Below the pieces are notes generated by a model, which was not told where the DNA came from, searched no databases, and worked only from the letters and a program-made list of their open reading frames with translations. A program made the translations under genes and the position numbers. From Terriglobales bacterium (lineage in GTDB: Bacteria > Acidobacteriota > Terriglobia > Terriglobales > Acidobacteriaceae), in assembly GCA_035764005.1 (NCBI GenBank), contig DASTZZ010000025.1, positions 1 through 64,000 on the forward strand: a stretch of DNA of 64,000 nucleotides, in the 5' to 3' direction. Position 1 is the first letter of the stretch, and every line of letters begins with the position of its first letter. Shown here piece by piece: positions 1 to 8,207 of this stretch.

Positions 1-650
1 AACTTCTTCATGTAATCCTTGCCGTTGCTGGCGACGAGCGAGGGCGAGAGGACAACCGCGTTGGGGTCGATCTGCTTGATCGTTTGGTACGCCACCTGTG
101 CCATCTGCACCATTTGGCCTACGCTGCCCGTCCAGTAGCCATCGAGATCAACTTCGTTCCAGATCTCGTAAGCATCGATCTTGCCCTTGTAACGCGTCGC
201 GAAGGTGGTGATGAAGTCCTGCCAATCCTGGATGTTGCTTGGTGGAGCGGTCGCGCCCGGAAGTCCTTGAGTTCCAACTCGGGAAGGATCGGTCGAAGTC
301 CACTGCGGCGTATTTCCCGCGCAGTAGATCATTTTGATGTTGTGCTCCTGTGCCAGCGCTACGTACTGATCCATCAGGCTGAAGTCATATTGTCCACGCG
401 CGGTTTCGATCTGCGGCCAGCTCACCCCGGCATCCCACACGCGCCAATAGCCGAACGTGATCGACGGCCAGTGATGAATAGCGTCATGCATGTGCATGCC
501 GAATCGTTGAGTCACTTTTGCATCAGCACCCGCGGTAAGTGTGGACGGAATACTTCCCGGAACTCCGCGCCCGCACGAGAGTGATGCCAGCGCCAGGGCT
601 CCAGCGCATACGAGAGTCGTCAGGGCGTGTTTCGATTTGAGTGACTGCAC
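1..650 (-). CDS. Glycoside hydrolase-like lipoprotein (3' end outside window)
   Basis: This frame stays open from a GTG at 650 to the left edge of the window, giving 216 visible residues. The N-terminus is a hydrophobic export signal; Cys26 could be lipidated, although the lipobox is not canonical. After it comes what looks like the first half of a TIM barrel: a strand with RVWDAGVSW near residue 70, then YEIWNE at 161-166. The Glu of such a WNE motif is the usual acid/base residue in clan GH-A hydrolases, for example families 5, 39 and 42. The second catalytic Glu would lie outside the window. It is probably an envelope-anchored enzyme acting on polysaccharide. Substrate and exact family cannot be judged from this half. 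Confidence 0.7.
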   Translation of the reverse strand, partial: MQSLKSKHALTTLVCAGALALASLSCGRGVPGSIPSTLTAGADAKVTQRFGMHMHDAIHHWPSITFGYWRVWDAGVSWPQIETARGQYDFSLMDQYVALAQEHNIKMIYCAGNTPQWTSTDPSRVGTQGLPGATAPPSNIQDWQDFITTFATRYKGKIDAYEIWNEVDLDGYWTGSVGQMVQMAQVAYQTIKQIDPNAVVLSPSLVASNGKDYMKK

Positions 651-753
651 GATGAGACCCCGAGAGGAGCTATGCAGTCTGATGTGAGCTAAGAACCTCT
701 TGTTTTCTCGCAGGAATGCGTAATCGTTTGAAGCTGGTCGGCTTGTCTGGAAA

Positions 754-825
754 GTGAGTACCCTTCGCGGTAGCGAATGGGTGAATGACGACGCGGTTCA
801 TGACCCGTCCGCTACCTACACCCCA
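754..825. repeat. Palindromic repeat, family A (CAGTACCGTTCGCGG type), degenerate copy
   Basis: The segment TTCGCGGTAGCGAATGGGTG is followed about 20 bases later by CCGTCCGCTACC, forming an imperfect hairpin. The same unit occurs near 5407, 20823, 39440 and 57151. It lies in the 318-base gap between two divergent genes, where I see nothing else coding. Confidence 0.65.
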
Positions 826-968
826 CGAGCCAACGTCGAGCTCGCGGCGACCCCGGACCGGGGGAGGTTATTGACACGCACACAGAAATTCCAGAGTACG
901 CATGGCATTCCTCCATGTCCCAGTTGCATCTCAGCCCATATCCACAAGAAACAAGGCAAAGAGAGTTG

Positions 969-2090
969 ATGATGCCGGAGACTTCTATCGCGCAGACCCT
1001 GCCACAGCCGCGTCGACGACTGAATTCCAAGCAGGTCATCACATTAGTGGTCATTGGATTGATTGGGCTGCTCATCTTCTTTCAGTGGCGCTCCTGGCAA
1101 ACATTCGATTGGGGAACATTTACAGCCGAGACCAGCGGTCTGGCATGGGCTCCGCTGATTATCGCGGTGATCCTCTCTCTGCTTACGTTTCCATTGCGTG
1201 CCTGGCGCTGGCAAATCTTTTTGCGTCCCATGCGCGAAGCGGAATTCCGCGACGTGTTCTCGCCGACTCTCATCGGCTTCACCGGCCTTGCACTCCTCGG
1301 ACGTCCGGGAGAACTGGTGCGTCCGTACATGATCGCGCGTCGCACCAATCTGAGCATGACGTCGCAAATGGGAGTATGGATGGTAGAGCGCATCTTCGAT
1401 ATGGGTGCGTTCATCGCCATGGCGGTAGTGGCGTTCCTCTTCGCCAGCGGCCTTCCCGATTTGAGACAATTCCGCGTTGCGGCGTGGATCGCTGTGGGAG
1501 TCACTGTAGGCATGGCTGTGCTCGCCTTTGCCGTTTGCCGCGCGCGCCAGAGGATATTTCGCTGGCTGGAGAAAGCGGTCGCTCTACGTTTTCCAGCGAG
1601 CCGGCGTGTGTTGCGCCGAGCCGAAGTTTTTGCCGAGGGCCTGAATACGGTTAAGGACACGGGCTCGTTCCTGCAGCTGTCGCTGACTTCTATCGCAATC
1701 TGGGTGATTACGGCATGGTCGTATGTGGCGACGCTGCGCGCTTATCCATCGATGCATCATGCGTCCTACGCCGTGGCCATGCTGCTGATGGGATTCAGCA
1801 TGATCGGCGGCTTGGTGCAATTGCCCGCTGTAGGGGGAGGCGCGCAGCTGGCGACCATCGTGGCGATGGTCGATCTGCTGGGATTTCCTCGAGAACTCGC
1901 AGTGAGCGCCGGCATCTTGCTGTGGCTGGTGTCGTTCCACGCTGTGACTCCGATCGGCCTTGTGCTGGCGCGCCGCGCACACGTCTCCCTCAGCGGTTCC
2001 TCGATGCCACAGGCAAATGCCGACGCAAAGAGGGAAGAGCGGGGTTCGCAAGAGGCGCCACCCCGTGACCTCTATCCGTTGCCTTCGTGA
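969..2090 (+). CDS. Flippase-like / lysylphosphatidylglycerol synthase TM-domain protein (UPF0104 type)
   Basis: An integral membrane protein of about 373 residues with a first membrane helix near residues 20-40 and roughly eight hydrophobic segments overall. Positively charged loops such as RAWRWQIFLRPMRE and the segment GRPGELVRPYMIARRTN resemble the lysylphosphatidylglycerol synthase transmembrane family, whose members are mostly uncharacterised and often sit near lipid or glycan genes. The frame is open from an ATG at 915, but the paired ATG codons at 969 and 972 follow a purine-rich AAAGAGAG stretch and fit better. The C-terminal 30 residues are polar and cytosolic-looking. The function is unproven; a role in lipid or isoprenoid-linked glycan transfer is inference. 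Confidence 0.7.
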   Translation: MMPETSIAQTLPQPRRRLNSKQVITLVVIGLIGLLIFFQWRSWQTFDWGTFTAETSGLAWAPLIIAVILSLLTFPLRAWRWQIFLRPMREAEFRDVFSPTLIGFTGLALLGRPGELVRPYMIARRTNLSMTSQMGVWMVERIFDMGAFIAMAVVAFLFASGLPDLRQFRVAAWIAVGVTVGMAVLAFAVCRARQRIFRWLEKAVALRFPASRRVLRRAEVFAEGLNTVKDTGSFLQLSLTSIAIWVITAWSYVATLRAYPSMHHASYAVAMLLMGFSMIGGLVQLPAVGGGAQLATIVAMVDLLGFPRELAVSAGILLWLVSFHAVTPIGLVLARRAHVSLSGSSMPQANADAKREERGSQEAPPRDLYPLPS

Positions 2091-2187
2091 TCTTCGTGTT
2101 CGCTCTTCGCTTTTAGCTTTTCAACACTCCCGGTTCGCCATTCAGTTAATCCAGCTTGGGAGCTTGAGTCTCCCCCGTCTACTCTAA

Positions 2188-2220
2188 TTGAAAATGAATT
2201 TCAATTTCATTTTCAATTGA
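2188..2220. promoter_or_regulatory. Candidate Fur-family operator
   Basis: A near-perfect 33-base palindrome has 13-base arms (AATTGAAAATGAA and TTCATTTTCAATT) around a 7-base centre. The arms match the TGAAAAT-N-ATTTTCA pattern of Fur-family boxes, and overlapping 7-1-7 sites can be drawn at 6-base steps, as is common for Fur operators. It ends just before the ATG of the gene at 2227, so binding would block transcription. Fur, Zur or a related regulator is inferred from sequence pattern only. Confidence 0.5.
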
Positions 2221-2226
2221 GGAAGA

Positions 2227-3099
2227 ATGCAATCGGAAGGATCTCGTTCCCGTTCGTGTCCTTTAGCAGTGGTTCTTATAGCGATGGGTCTTTTCGCCAT
2301 CACAGCAGCAGCGCAGGAAACCTATTTCGTCACTTACTCCCATGAGATGGAAGAACCAGGAAATCTGGAGGTCGGCGTGAAGTCCGTCGTCGGATCGCCA
2401 TCGGGAGGCAATGCATTTATCGGCAACGCTCTCGAATTTGAATACGGAGCGAAAGCCTGGTGGACTTCTGAACTGTACCTCGACGGACAAAGCACAGCTC
2501 ACGAGAGCACGGTCTTTACCGGCTTCCGTTGGGAGAATCGTTTTCGTCCGCTGCTCGGCGAACACTGGATTAATCCCGTGCTGTATCTCGAGTTCGAGAA
2601 CGTCAATTCGGCCGACAAATCGTTGCTCGAAGTTGTCGGCCACGACGGTCGCGCGGACTTCCTTGAACGGAATGACCGAAGTGAGAGAGAGCGAGAGGCG
2701 GAGTTGAAACTGATCCTCTCAAGCAACGTGCGGGGATGGAACTTCTCGGAGAACATCATTGCGGAGAAAAATCTTGCCAATGAGCCATGGGAGTTCGGGT
2801 ATGCGCTGGGAGCGAGCCGGCCGTTAGCTCTGAAAGCGGGAGCCAGGCGGTGCATCTTCTGTCGCGAGAACTTCTCGGCCGGCGCCGAGCTGTATGGCGG
2901 ATTGGGAGAGCGCTACAGCTTCGGACTTCGCGACACCTCGCATTATCTCGCTCCAATTGCAGAGTGGCGCATGCCGAGCGGGACGACGTTCAAGGTCTCT
3001 CCTGGTTTTGGACTCAACGACAACAGCCATGGATTTCTGTTCCGCTTTGGGATTTCCTATGAGCTGAACCAGATTGCCTCGACTTTGAGGGGGCACTGA
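2227..3099 (+). CDS. Putative outer-membrane beta-barrel protein
   Basis: A 290-residue exported protein with a signal peptide ending near AITAAAQ (residue 30). The mature part alternates polar and aromatic residues in short strands (for example [41 protein letters not shown]), as in outer-membrane barrels. A CIFC pair sits near residue 208 and might bind a metal or form a disulfide. It starts immediately after the 33-base palindrome and is followed after two bases by a cytochrome c gene, so the two are almost certainly cotranscribed. A role in metal-linked outer-membrane transport or electron transfer is inference. I do not recognise a named family. Confidence 0.6.
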   Translation: MQSEGSRSRSCPLAVVLIAMGLFAITAAAQETYFVTYSHEMEEPGNLEVGVKSVVGSPSGGNAFIGNALEFEYGAKAWWTSELYLDGQSTAHESTVFTGFRWENRFRPLLGEHWINPVLYLEFENVNSADKSLLEVVGHDGRADFLERNDRSEREREAELKLILSSNVRGWNFSENIIAEKNLANEPWEFGYALGASRPLALKAGARRCIFCRENFSAGAELYGGLGERYSFGLRDTSHYLAPIAEWRMPSGTTFKVSPGFGLNDNSHGFLFRFGISYELNQIASTLRGH

Positions 3100-3101
3100 C
3101 G

Positions 3102-3482
3102 ATGCGCACAAAGATTATCGCGCTCTCATTGGTGCTGTTGCTTGGAGCAACCGCTATTGTGGCCAAAGTCGGAGACGGCTCGTGGCTGATGAAGGTTCCG
3201 GAGGCGGCGCGCATGCGTCCAAATCCCATGGCCGCCGATCCGGAGTCCACGGCCGCAGGAGAGAAGCTATTCCAGCAAAACTGCGCGGCTTGTCATGGAC
3301 GGGAGGCGGAGGGGCGGGACAAGCATCCCAATCTGCATTCTGAACGATTGAAAACGGCTACGCCGGGCGAGCTGGAATGGCTACTGAAGAATGGCAGTCT
3401 CAAAAACGGAATGCCTTCCTGGAGTCGTTTGCCCGAGGAGCAGCGCTGGCAATTGGTCACCTTCTTAAAGTCGCTGGAATGA
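3102..3482 (+). CDS. Periplasmic monohaem cytochrome c
   Basis: A 126-residue class I c-type cytochrome. The signal peptide covers residues 1-21, the haem attachment motif CAACH is at 61-65 and Met104 (in NGMPSW) is the likely distal ligand. The C-terminal helix [11 protein letters not shown] is typical. It starts two bases after the stop of the barrel protein, so it shares that operon and the Fur-like operator. It should act as a soluble periplasmic electron carrier, and the pairing with an outer-membrane protein suggests a dedicated partner. The partner oxidase or reductase is not in view. Confidence 0.85.
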   Translation: MRTKIIALSLVLLLGATAIVAKVGDGSWLMKVPEAARMRPNPMAADPESTAAGEKLFQQNCAACHGREAEGRDKHPNLHSERLKTATPGELEWLLKNGSLKNGMPSWSRLPEEQRWQLVTFLKSLE

Positions 3483-3654
3483 GTACGCAGCTTTGCCTGA
3501 GTACGACAGGTGTGATAGGGTTAGCGCAATTCGAACCGCTTCCTATCACCGTTTTCCGGTATTCCCGCTGCAAGATAGCTGTTGCTAATGTCAGCGCAAA
3601 GTGGCGCGGAATGTCGCACGCAAAGCGGTTATGGTTGAGTGATCACAAGGGCCA

Positions 3655-4059
3655 ATGAAGGATCTTTCCAACTCTGCAGCTGTGGGCCGCGCGCCGGAAG
3701 AGGTTCCGGAGCAGGTGCAAGATGATTTCATCAGCAGGAAGCTCATTCGTCCTGCACTCTCTGTACCTCAGCGTCGCGATCCCAATGGCGATCGACCTCT
3801 AACCAGCGCCGAGCAGCGCGTGCCTAAGCGTGGCAATACCCAGGAGCAGACGCACGCCGAAGCCTTCTACTTCCAAAAGCAGATGCAGGTCCGCACTCCG
3901 ATGGTGGTCGTGCTGAAAGATGGCGAAGAGATCCACGGCTGGATCGATTGGTACGACCGCAATTGCATCAAGCTGAATCGCAGCGGCCAACCAAATCTGC
4001 TCGTTTATAAGCAGAGCATTCGGTACATGTTCAAAGCCGGCGAGAACGGGAAGAAATGA
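3655..4059 (+). CDS. Hfq-like Sm-fold RNA-binding protein with long N-terminal extension
   Basis: A 134-residue protein. Residues 1-66 are polar and probably disordered; residues 67-128 form an Sm/Hfq-like domain. In Hfq the Sm1 strand set and the Sm2 motif YKHAI line the RNA-binding pore. Here Sm1 reads VRTPMVVVLKDGEEIHGWIDWYD and Sm2 reads VYKQSI (118-122), so the usual His is Gln. The size and extension differ from classical Hfq of 70-100 residues. It may be the lineage's Hfq or a divergent paralog. It stands alone, followed by a palindromic repeat. Confidence 0.7.
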   Translation: MKDLSNSAAVGRAPEEVPEQVQDDFISRKLIRPALSVPQRRDPNGDRPLTSAEQRVPKRGNTQEQTHAEAFYFQKQMQVRTPMVVVLKDGEEIHGWIDWYDRNCIKLNRSGQPNLLVYKQSIRYMFKAGENGKK

Positions 4060-4072
4060 TTCTGGACGCCTC

Positions 4073-4243
4073 TGTCATTCCGAACCGCGTGTTTTGCGGT
4101 GAGGAATCCCTATAGTCACAACTATTGTGTGAGCGCACCATCGTTTGATTCTGAGATCATTGGACGTCCTTAAAGTGCGCGCTCTCTGCGCCTGGAATAT
4201 TGTAGGGATTCCTCATCGCCAAAAACAGGCGGTTCGGAATGAC
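4073..4243. repeat. Palindromic repeat, family B (TGTCATTCCGAAC type), copy 1
   Basis: Outer arms TCATTCCGAACCGC and GCGGTTCGGAATGAC are inverted, with inner arms TGAGGAATCCCTA and TAGGGATTCCTCA, giving a 171-base element that could fold into a long cruciform. It lies tail-to-tail between the Sm-like gene and the Sua5 gene. Four more copies are in the window (8056, 16919, 60717, 61553). Confidence 0.85.
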
Positions 4244-4254
4244 GGCGCTGGAGA

Positions 4255-5328
4255 CTAGGAATTCTGCGCCGCACGAGTCAAACGATCTCGTACAGCCAAG
4301 CCCATACCGTCATCCGATGGTAGCGGGCACAATATGATGCTCACCCCCGGCTTGTCGAGGTAACGAAGTCCCGCGAACAAATTTCTTCCGAGCTGTTGCC
4401 AATCTCCCCAGGATCCCCAGGCAAAGAGAACAATACCGCCTGCCGACAGGGTTGTCTCATCGATCCAGTCGTCAGGAGCCATGATTCCGACGTACTGGCC
4501 ACGTTCTCCCTCCGAACCGACGTAGTCGCGAACGGCGTTGAGCAGGGCAGCGCGTTCGCCATCAATCAAGACGAGACGTGCGGTTGGCGCGTAGTGCCTT
4601 GCCGCGAGCCCCGGAGAGGCGAGAGCCTGGGGTGATGCAGCCTGCGCTGGAGGCGAATAGAGCTCCACTGGACCGACAACGGCTTCTATCTGCTCGCGGG
4701 TGACACCGCCCGGTCGAAGTAGCAATGGCGGCGTGCGCAGCGGGTCTAGCACAGTGGATTCAACTCCGATTTCCGTCGGCCCTGCATCGAGCACAGCATC
4801 GATGCGGCCGTCGAGTTCGGTGACGACATGTTCTGCGGTCGTTGGGCTGATACGTCCGAAGCGATTTGCGCTCGGAGCCGCCAGCGGCAGATCTGCCGCG
4901 GCGATAAGCGCATGCGCAACCGGATGTGCCGGCATACGGACCGCGATCGTCTCCCGCCCGGCGGTTACCGACGACGGAACATTTGCCGATTTGCTAAAGA
5001 GTAATGTTAGCGGTCCTGGCCAAAAGCGTTGCGCGAGCTTCTGTGCCGTTTCGGGAATTTCGACGGCCACCCTGCCGACCATTTCAAAATTTGAAACATG
5101 CACGATGAGAGGATCCCACGTGGGACGTCCCTTCGCCTCGAAAATGCGCGCCACCGCGGCAGGATCGAGCGCGTTGGCCGCCAGTCCATAGACGGTCTCG
5201 GTGGGAATCGCGACCAGACCGCCTCGGCGGAGCATTGCCGCACACTCGGCGACCGCCGGAGTTTCAGGAGTCAACTTGTCGCCGGACCGAATCGTGAGGC
5301 GTAGGGTCTTCACGCAAGAAAGATACAC
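4255..5328 (-). CDS. L-threonylcarbamoyladenylate synthase, Sua5 type
   Basis: This enzyme makes threonylcarbamoyl-AMP from threonine, bicarbonate and ATP, the first step of t6A37 formation in ANN-decoding tRNAs. The 357-residue length is the Sua5 form: a YrdC domain at about 20-210 (AIPTETVYGLAANA near 41, WDPLIVHV near 70, a Ser/Asn-rich APSANRFG segment) plus a C-terminal Sua5 domain to the end. The start could also be the GTG five codons downstream. It is a single gene between repeats, convergent with the Sm-like gene and divergent from HU. Confidence 0.9.
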   Translation of the reverse strand: MYLSCVKTLRLTIRSGDKLTPETPAVAECAAMLRRGGLVAIPTETVYGLAANALDPAAVARIFEAKGRPTWDPLIVHVSNFEMVGRVAVEIPETAQKLAQRFWPGPLTLLFSKSANVPSSVTAGRETIAVRMPAHPVAHALIAAADLPLAAPSANRFGRISPTTAEHVVTELDGRIDAVLDAGPTEIGVESTVLDPLRTPPLLLRPGGVTREQIEAVVGPVELYSPPAQAASPQALASPGLAARHYAPTARLVLIDGERAALLNAVRDYVGSEGERGQYVGIMAPDDWIDETTLSAGGIVLFAWGSWGDWQQLGRNLFAGLRYLDKPGVSIILCPLPSDDGMGLAVRDRLTRAAQNS

Positions 5329-5363
5329 AAGAGAGACTGGAGACCTGAGATCGAGTCGTCAGA

Positions 5364-5534
5364 ATTTCATGATTTCGCGATTTCGTGATTTCGCGAATAG
5401 CCACGGTCAGTACCGTTCGCGGTGAGCGAATGGGTAAACGACAACTCCGTTCACAACCTGTGCCTATAGCGGGAGTGTACTTTCCTAGGTGTGCCAAATC
5501 ACGAAATCGCGAAATCACGAAATCGCGAAATGCG
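5364..5534. repeat. Inverted repeat of ATTTCGCG/ATTTCGTG heptads enclosing a family A half-copy
   Basis: The left arm (5364-5397) alternates ATTTCGCG and ATTTCGTG, and the right arm (5495-5531) is its inverse. Between them, 5407-5440 carries a family A unit (CAGTACCGTTCGCGG). The element fills most of the 317-base gap between Sua5 and HU, so the HU promoter must lie within or just after it. Confidence 0.75.
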
Positions 5535-5645
5535 AACACTCCTGGCGCGCCAAGCTCCGAATCCTGCCGTTGACTTTGAGCCGCTACTCCTCTAGCATCT
5601 GCCTTCAATTGCGCCAGCATCAGAAAACCGTCGGCGGAGCGATTT

Positions 5646-5915
5646 GTGATCAAACTCGACATCATCAATGAAGTGGTGAACAAGACCGGCATTACCAAGA
5701 CCAAAGCGGAAATGGCTGTCGAGACTGTTTTTGAAAGCATGAAAAAGGCGCTGTCCAGCGGCGATCGCATCGAGCTGCGCGGCTTCGGCGTCTTCAACGT
5801 GCGCCCGCGGAAGACGGGAATCGGACGCAATCCCCGCACCGGCGCGGAAGTCAGCATCCCGCCAGGCAAGGCCGTGCGCTTCAAGCCCGGCAAAGAGCTG
5901 CAGTCGATCGAATAG
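5646..5915 (+). CDS. HU-family nucleoid DNA-binding protein
   Basis: An 89-residue DNA-bending protein that coats and architecturally organises the chromosome. It has the HU fold in full: N-terminal dimerisation helices (residues 3-40), RGFGVF at 45-50 and the beta-arm motif GRNPRTG at 60-66 with the conserved proline that intercalates into DNA. Translation starts at a GTG (5646) preceded by GGCGGAGC. HU or IHF-like identity cannot be separated by eye. The M50 protease gene follows 42 bases later. Confidence 0.92.
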   Translation: MIKLDIINEVVNKTGITKTKAEMAVETVFESMKKALSSGDRIELRGFGVFNVRPRKTGIGRNPRTGAEVSIPPGKAVRFKPGKELQSIE

Positions 5916-5957
5916 CCACAAGGACGATGTGGGAGAATAAGTTTTTCTCTCATCCTG

Positions 5958-6959
5958 ATGTCTGACTCCGGCTATCCCATTCAGGTCCTTGATCCGGCGG
6001 CTCCCCATCACGTCCATATCATTTTTCCTACCAGGCGAAGATATTGGCTGCACCTGTTGCTGTTTCTGGCGACAATCTTCAGCACTCTGATTGTCGGAGC
6101 GAGGCTGGAGTACAACTACATCAACGACGCACCCCAGTTCACCACCGACGACGATCTGTTGCCGGTAATGTGGACTCTTCGGCATCCTTCACGTCTACTG
6201 CTCGGCATTCCCTTCAGCGCGGCCCTCTTATGCATCCTTCTGGCGCACGAGATGGGACACTTTGTATACGCCAGGCGCCACCGCGTTTACGCGACGCTGC
6301 CGTTCTTTTTACCGGCACCGACGGTGATCGGGACCTTCGGCGCTTTCATTCGCATTCGCTCTCCCATCCCGGATCGAATCGCTCTGATGGATATCGGCAT
6401 TGCGGGACCGATAGCCGGATTTGTAGTTGCAATTCCTATTTTGGTCGGATCGCTGATCTTGTCGCCTGCCATGGGACACGGCTCCGGATCACCGCTAGGT
6501 CTGCCGCTAATTTTTCAGTGGACGTGGCGAGCGCTCCATCCCTTTTCGCATACGCCGTTGTCACAGGCGAATCTTCACCCGAGCGCAATTGCGGCGTGGG
6601 TTGGGATGTTGGCAACGGCACTTAATCTGTTGCCGGCCGGGCAACTCGACGGCGGTCACATCGTTTATTCCATCTTCCCGCGCTTGCATCGCCTGGCGAC
6701 GCTGCTCACTGCGGCGGTTCTCTTTCCCATGGGCTTCTTCTTATGGGGAGGCTGGCTGCTGTGGGGGGTAGTCCTGTTGCTGCCATGGATGCAGCATCCT
6801 CCTGTTCCCCAATTTCCGGCTGTCGATCGCAAACGTCGCCTGCTTGGAGTCGCCGCGCTCCTGATGTTTGTTGTCAGTTTTCCGCTGGTGCCTTTCGCCG
6901 GCCACAGTCCCTGGGAGCAGCTTCGGCCGTGGGTTGTCGCTCACATACATCGGAGATGA
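5958..6959 (+). CDS. Site-2 protease family (M50) membrane metalloprotease
   Basis: A 333-residue polytopic protein. The zinc motif HEMGH is at 97-101 within a membrane helix, and the second motif appears as AGQLDGGH near 225, replacing the usual NPDG region and supplying the Asp ligand. There is no PDZ domain, so it is not an RseP-type protease. It resembles the short S2P proteins that cleave membrane-bound substrates in regulated intramembrane proteolysis. The substrate is unknown. It follows the HU gene on the same strand and converges with the gene ending at 6964. Confidence 0.85.
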   Translation: MSDSGYPIQVLDPAAPHHVHIIFPTRRRYWLHLLLFLATIFSTLIVGARLEYNYINDAPQFTTDDDLLPVMWTLRHPSRLLLGIPFSAALLCILLAHEMGHFVYARRHRVYATLPFFLPAPTVIGTFGAFIRIRSPIPDRIALMDIGIAGPIAGFVVAIPILVGSLILSPAMGHGSGSPLGLPLIFQWTWRALHPFSHTPLSQANLHPSAIAAWVGMLATALNLLPAGQLDGGHIVYSIFPRLHRLATLLTAAVLFPMGFFLWGGWLLWGVVLLLPWMQHPPVPQFPAVDRKRRLLGVAALLMFVVSFPLVPFAGHSPWEQLRPWVVAHIHRR

Positions 6960-6963
6960 CGTA

Positions 6964-7599
6964 TCACAAAAATTCCAGATGAAATTTGCTGATGCGATTG
7001 CCCGCGCCATCCGTGACCAGCAGCACGATGCGGTCGTCCGGACGCACACTGCCGAGATCGAAGCTGGCGCGGTAGATGCGTTCGTCCGACAACTCATCGG
7101 CAGGAATGCCGATCATCTTTGTCGCAACCGGCCCAAGTTCCCGCATCTGCATGCCGCGAAAAACCTGAAGCCGAAAATGAACATCGAGCAGAAACTGATT
7201 GAGATCTTTGGTAGTTTCCACCGGCAGGGGATTGGAATCGATTACTTTGTCGCGCGCGCTTACGGTTACGCGGAAATTGATGATGCGCGGCAACTCCGTA
7301 ACCGGCTGTCCCGAGACGTCGAGTAGAACGGCATTCTCATGCCGGCTTTCCAGTTTCCATCCTTCGAATTGCGGAGCTTCAGCCGTCGCGAGGACTTGAA
7401 CCGCGCGACGGGCGGGTTCCAGGACGAGGACCTCAGACCCGAGCGGAATGCGTCTGTGCAAGTGCCAGGTTCCACCGGCCATGAGCATGATCGTGTGATC
7501 CGATTGCGCGGCGAGAAGGGAAGCCAGCAATAGAACGCTCAAGATTGCGGCGAACAGCGCAGCGCCTGCTCTTCTGACCGACTTTCGCGAGGTGGGCAT
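6964..7599 (-). CDS. Exported protein of unknown function
   Basis: A 211-residue protein with an N-terminal hydrophobic segment (about residues 12-31, ending LLAAQ) that is either a signal peptide or an anchor. The remainder is beta-rich and soluble, with no Cys and no motif I recognise. Its stop is only four bases from the end of the convergent M50 gene. Codon use resembles the neighbours, and the opposite-strand frames are weaker, so I take it as real. Confidence 0.6.
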   Translation of the reverse strand: MPTSRKSVRRAGAALFAAILSVLLLASLLAAQSDHTIMLMAGGTWHLHRRIPLGSEVLVLEPARRAVQVLATAEAPQFEGWKLESRHENAVLLDVSGQPVTELPRIINFRVTVSARDKVIDSNPLPVETTKDLNQFLLDVHFRLQVFRGMQMRELGPVATKMIGIPADELSDERIYRASFDLGSVRPDDRIVLLVTDGAGNRISKFHLEFL

Positions 7600-7718
7600 C
7601 TAGAGGTGCTCAGGTGAAGCAAAATCTGCTTCTCGGTAACTTTGGATGTCAATCCGAGTTCGGAAAGATGCTGCAGCTCTGACCAGCAGTTTCCAAACGG
7701 TCATCTCGAACCATCTAA

Positions 7719-8045
7719 ATGAAGGTGAGACCCGCGGCTGACAAGATTCCCAATCGAGAGCTGATTCCGTTCGAACCGGACGAGGCAACGCCGCTTGACC
7801 TCTATACCCCCACTCATGGCAATATCCTCGCCATGATGGCCGAGAGCGGTACGCACTCCGAAGATGATGAGGCTCGCCTGCACGGTGAAGCTATCGAAGA
7901 CGATCACGCCGTAGCCGCAAGCCTGCCGGTCGAGCATTCGGTCGTGGACGAGTCAGGGCACATGGACCACCATCGGAAGCCAATCGTTTCAATTCACGGC
8001 AAAGATGTGGATGAACACGAACTCGATCACAAAGACGCAGCTTAG
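7719..8045 (+). CDS. Small acidic His/Asp-rich protein of unknown function
   Basis: A 108-residue ORF very rich in Asp, Glu and His, with a C-terminal half containing clusters such as GHMDHHRKP and KDVDEHELDHKD. It has no signal peptide or hydrophobic segment. The composition suggests metal binding or a disordered tail protein, which is inference. It begins 119 bases after the divergent gene start at 7599 and is followed by a family B palindrome. The antisense frame at 7701-7937 is also open, so the call is tentative. Confidence 0.4.
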   Translation: MKVRPAADKIPNRELIPFEPDEATPLDLYTPTHGNILAMMAESGTHSEDDEARLHGEAIEDDHAVAASLPVEHSVVDESGHMDHHRKPIVSIHGKDVDEHELDHKDAA

Positions 8046-8055
8046 CTTCCTTCTA

Positions 8056-8201
8056 GTACTGTCATTCCGAACACCCGGTGTTGGCGGAGGAATCCCTACG
8101 ATCTTCGATAGTGTTTCCTCACGAGTATTGGAGTCGATAGGGATTCCTCACTCCAGCGCACGCGAAATACACGCGTGCGCATCCGTTCGGAATGACAGTA
8201 C
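8056..8201. repeat. Palindromic repeat, family B, copy 2
   Basis: Outer arms GTACTGTCATTCCGA and TCGGAATGACAGTAC are perfect inverses, with the inner GAGGAATCCCTA / TAGGGATTCCTC pair. The right arm ends a few bases before the stop codon of the M56 sensor gene at 8208. Confidence 0.85.
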
Positions 8202-8207
8202 GGGTGA

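Noticed and set aside
902-1654. A 250-residue frame overlapping the flippase-like gene
   Set aside because: It is low in hydrophobic segments and rich in Arg/His/Ser, a shadow of the membrane-protein frame.
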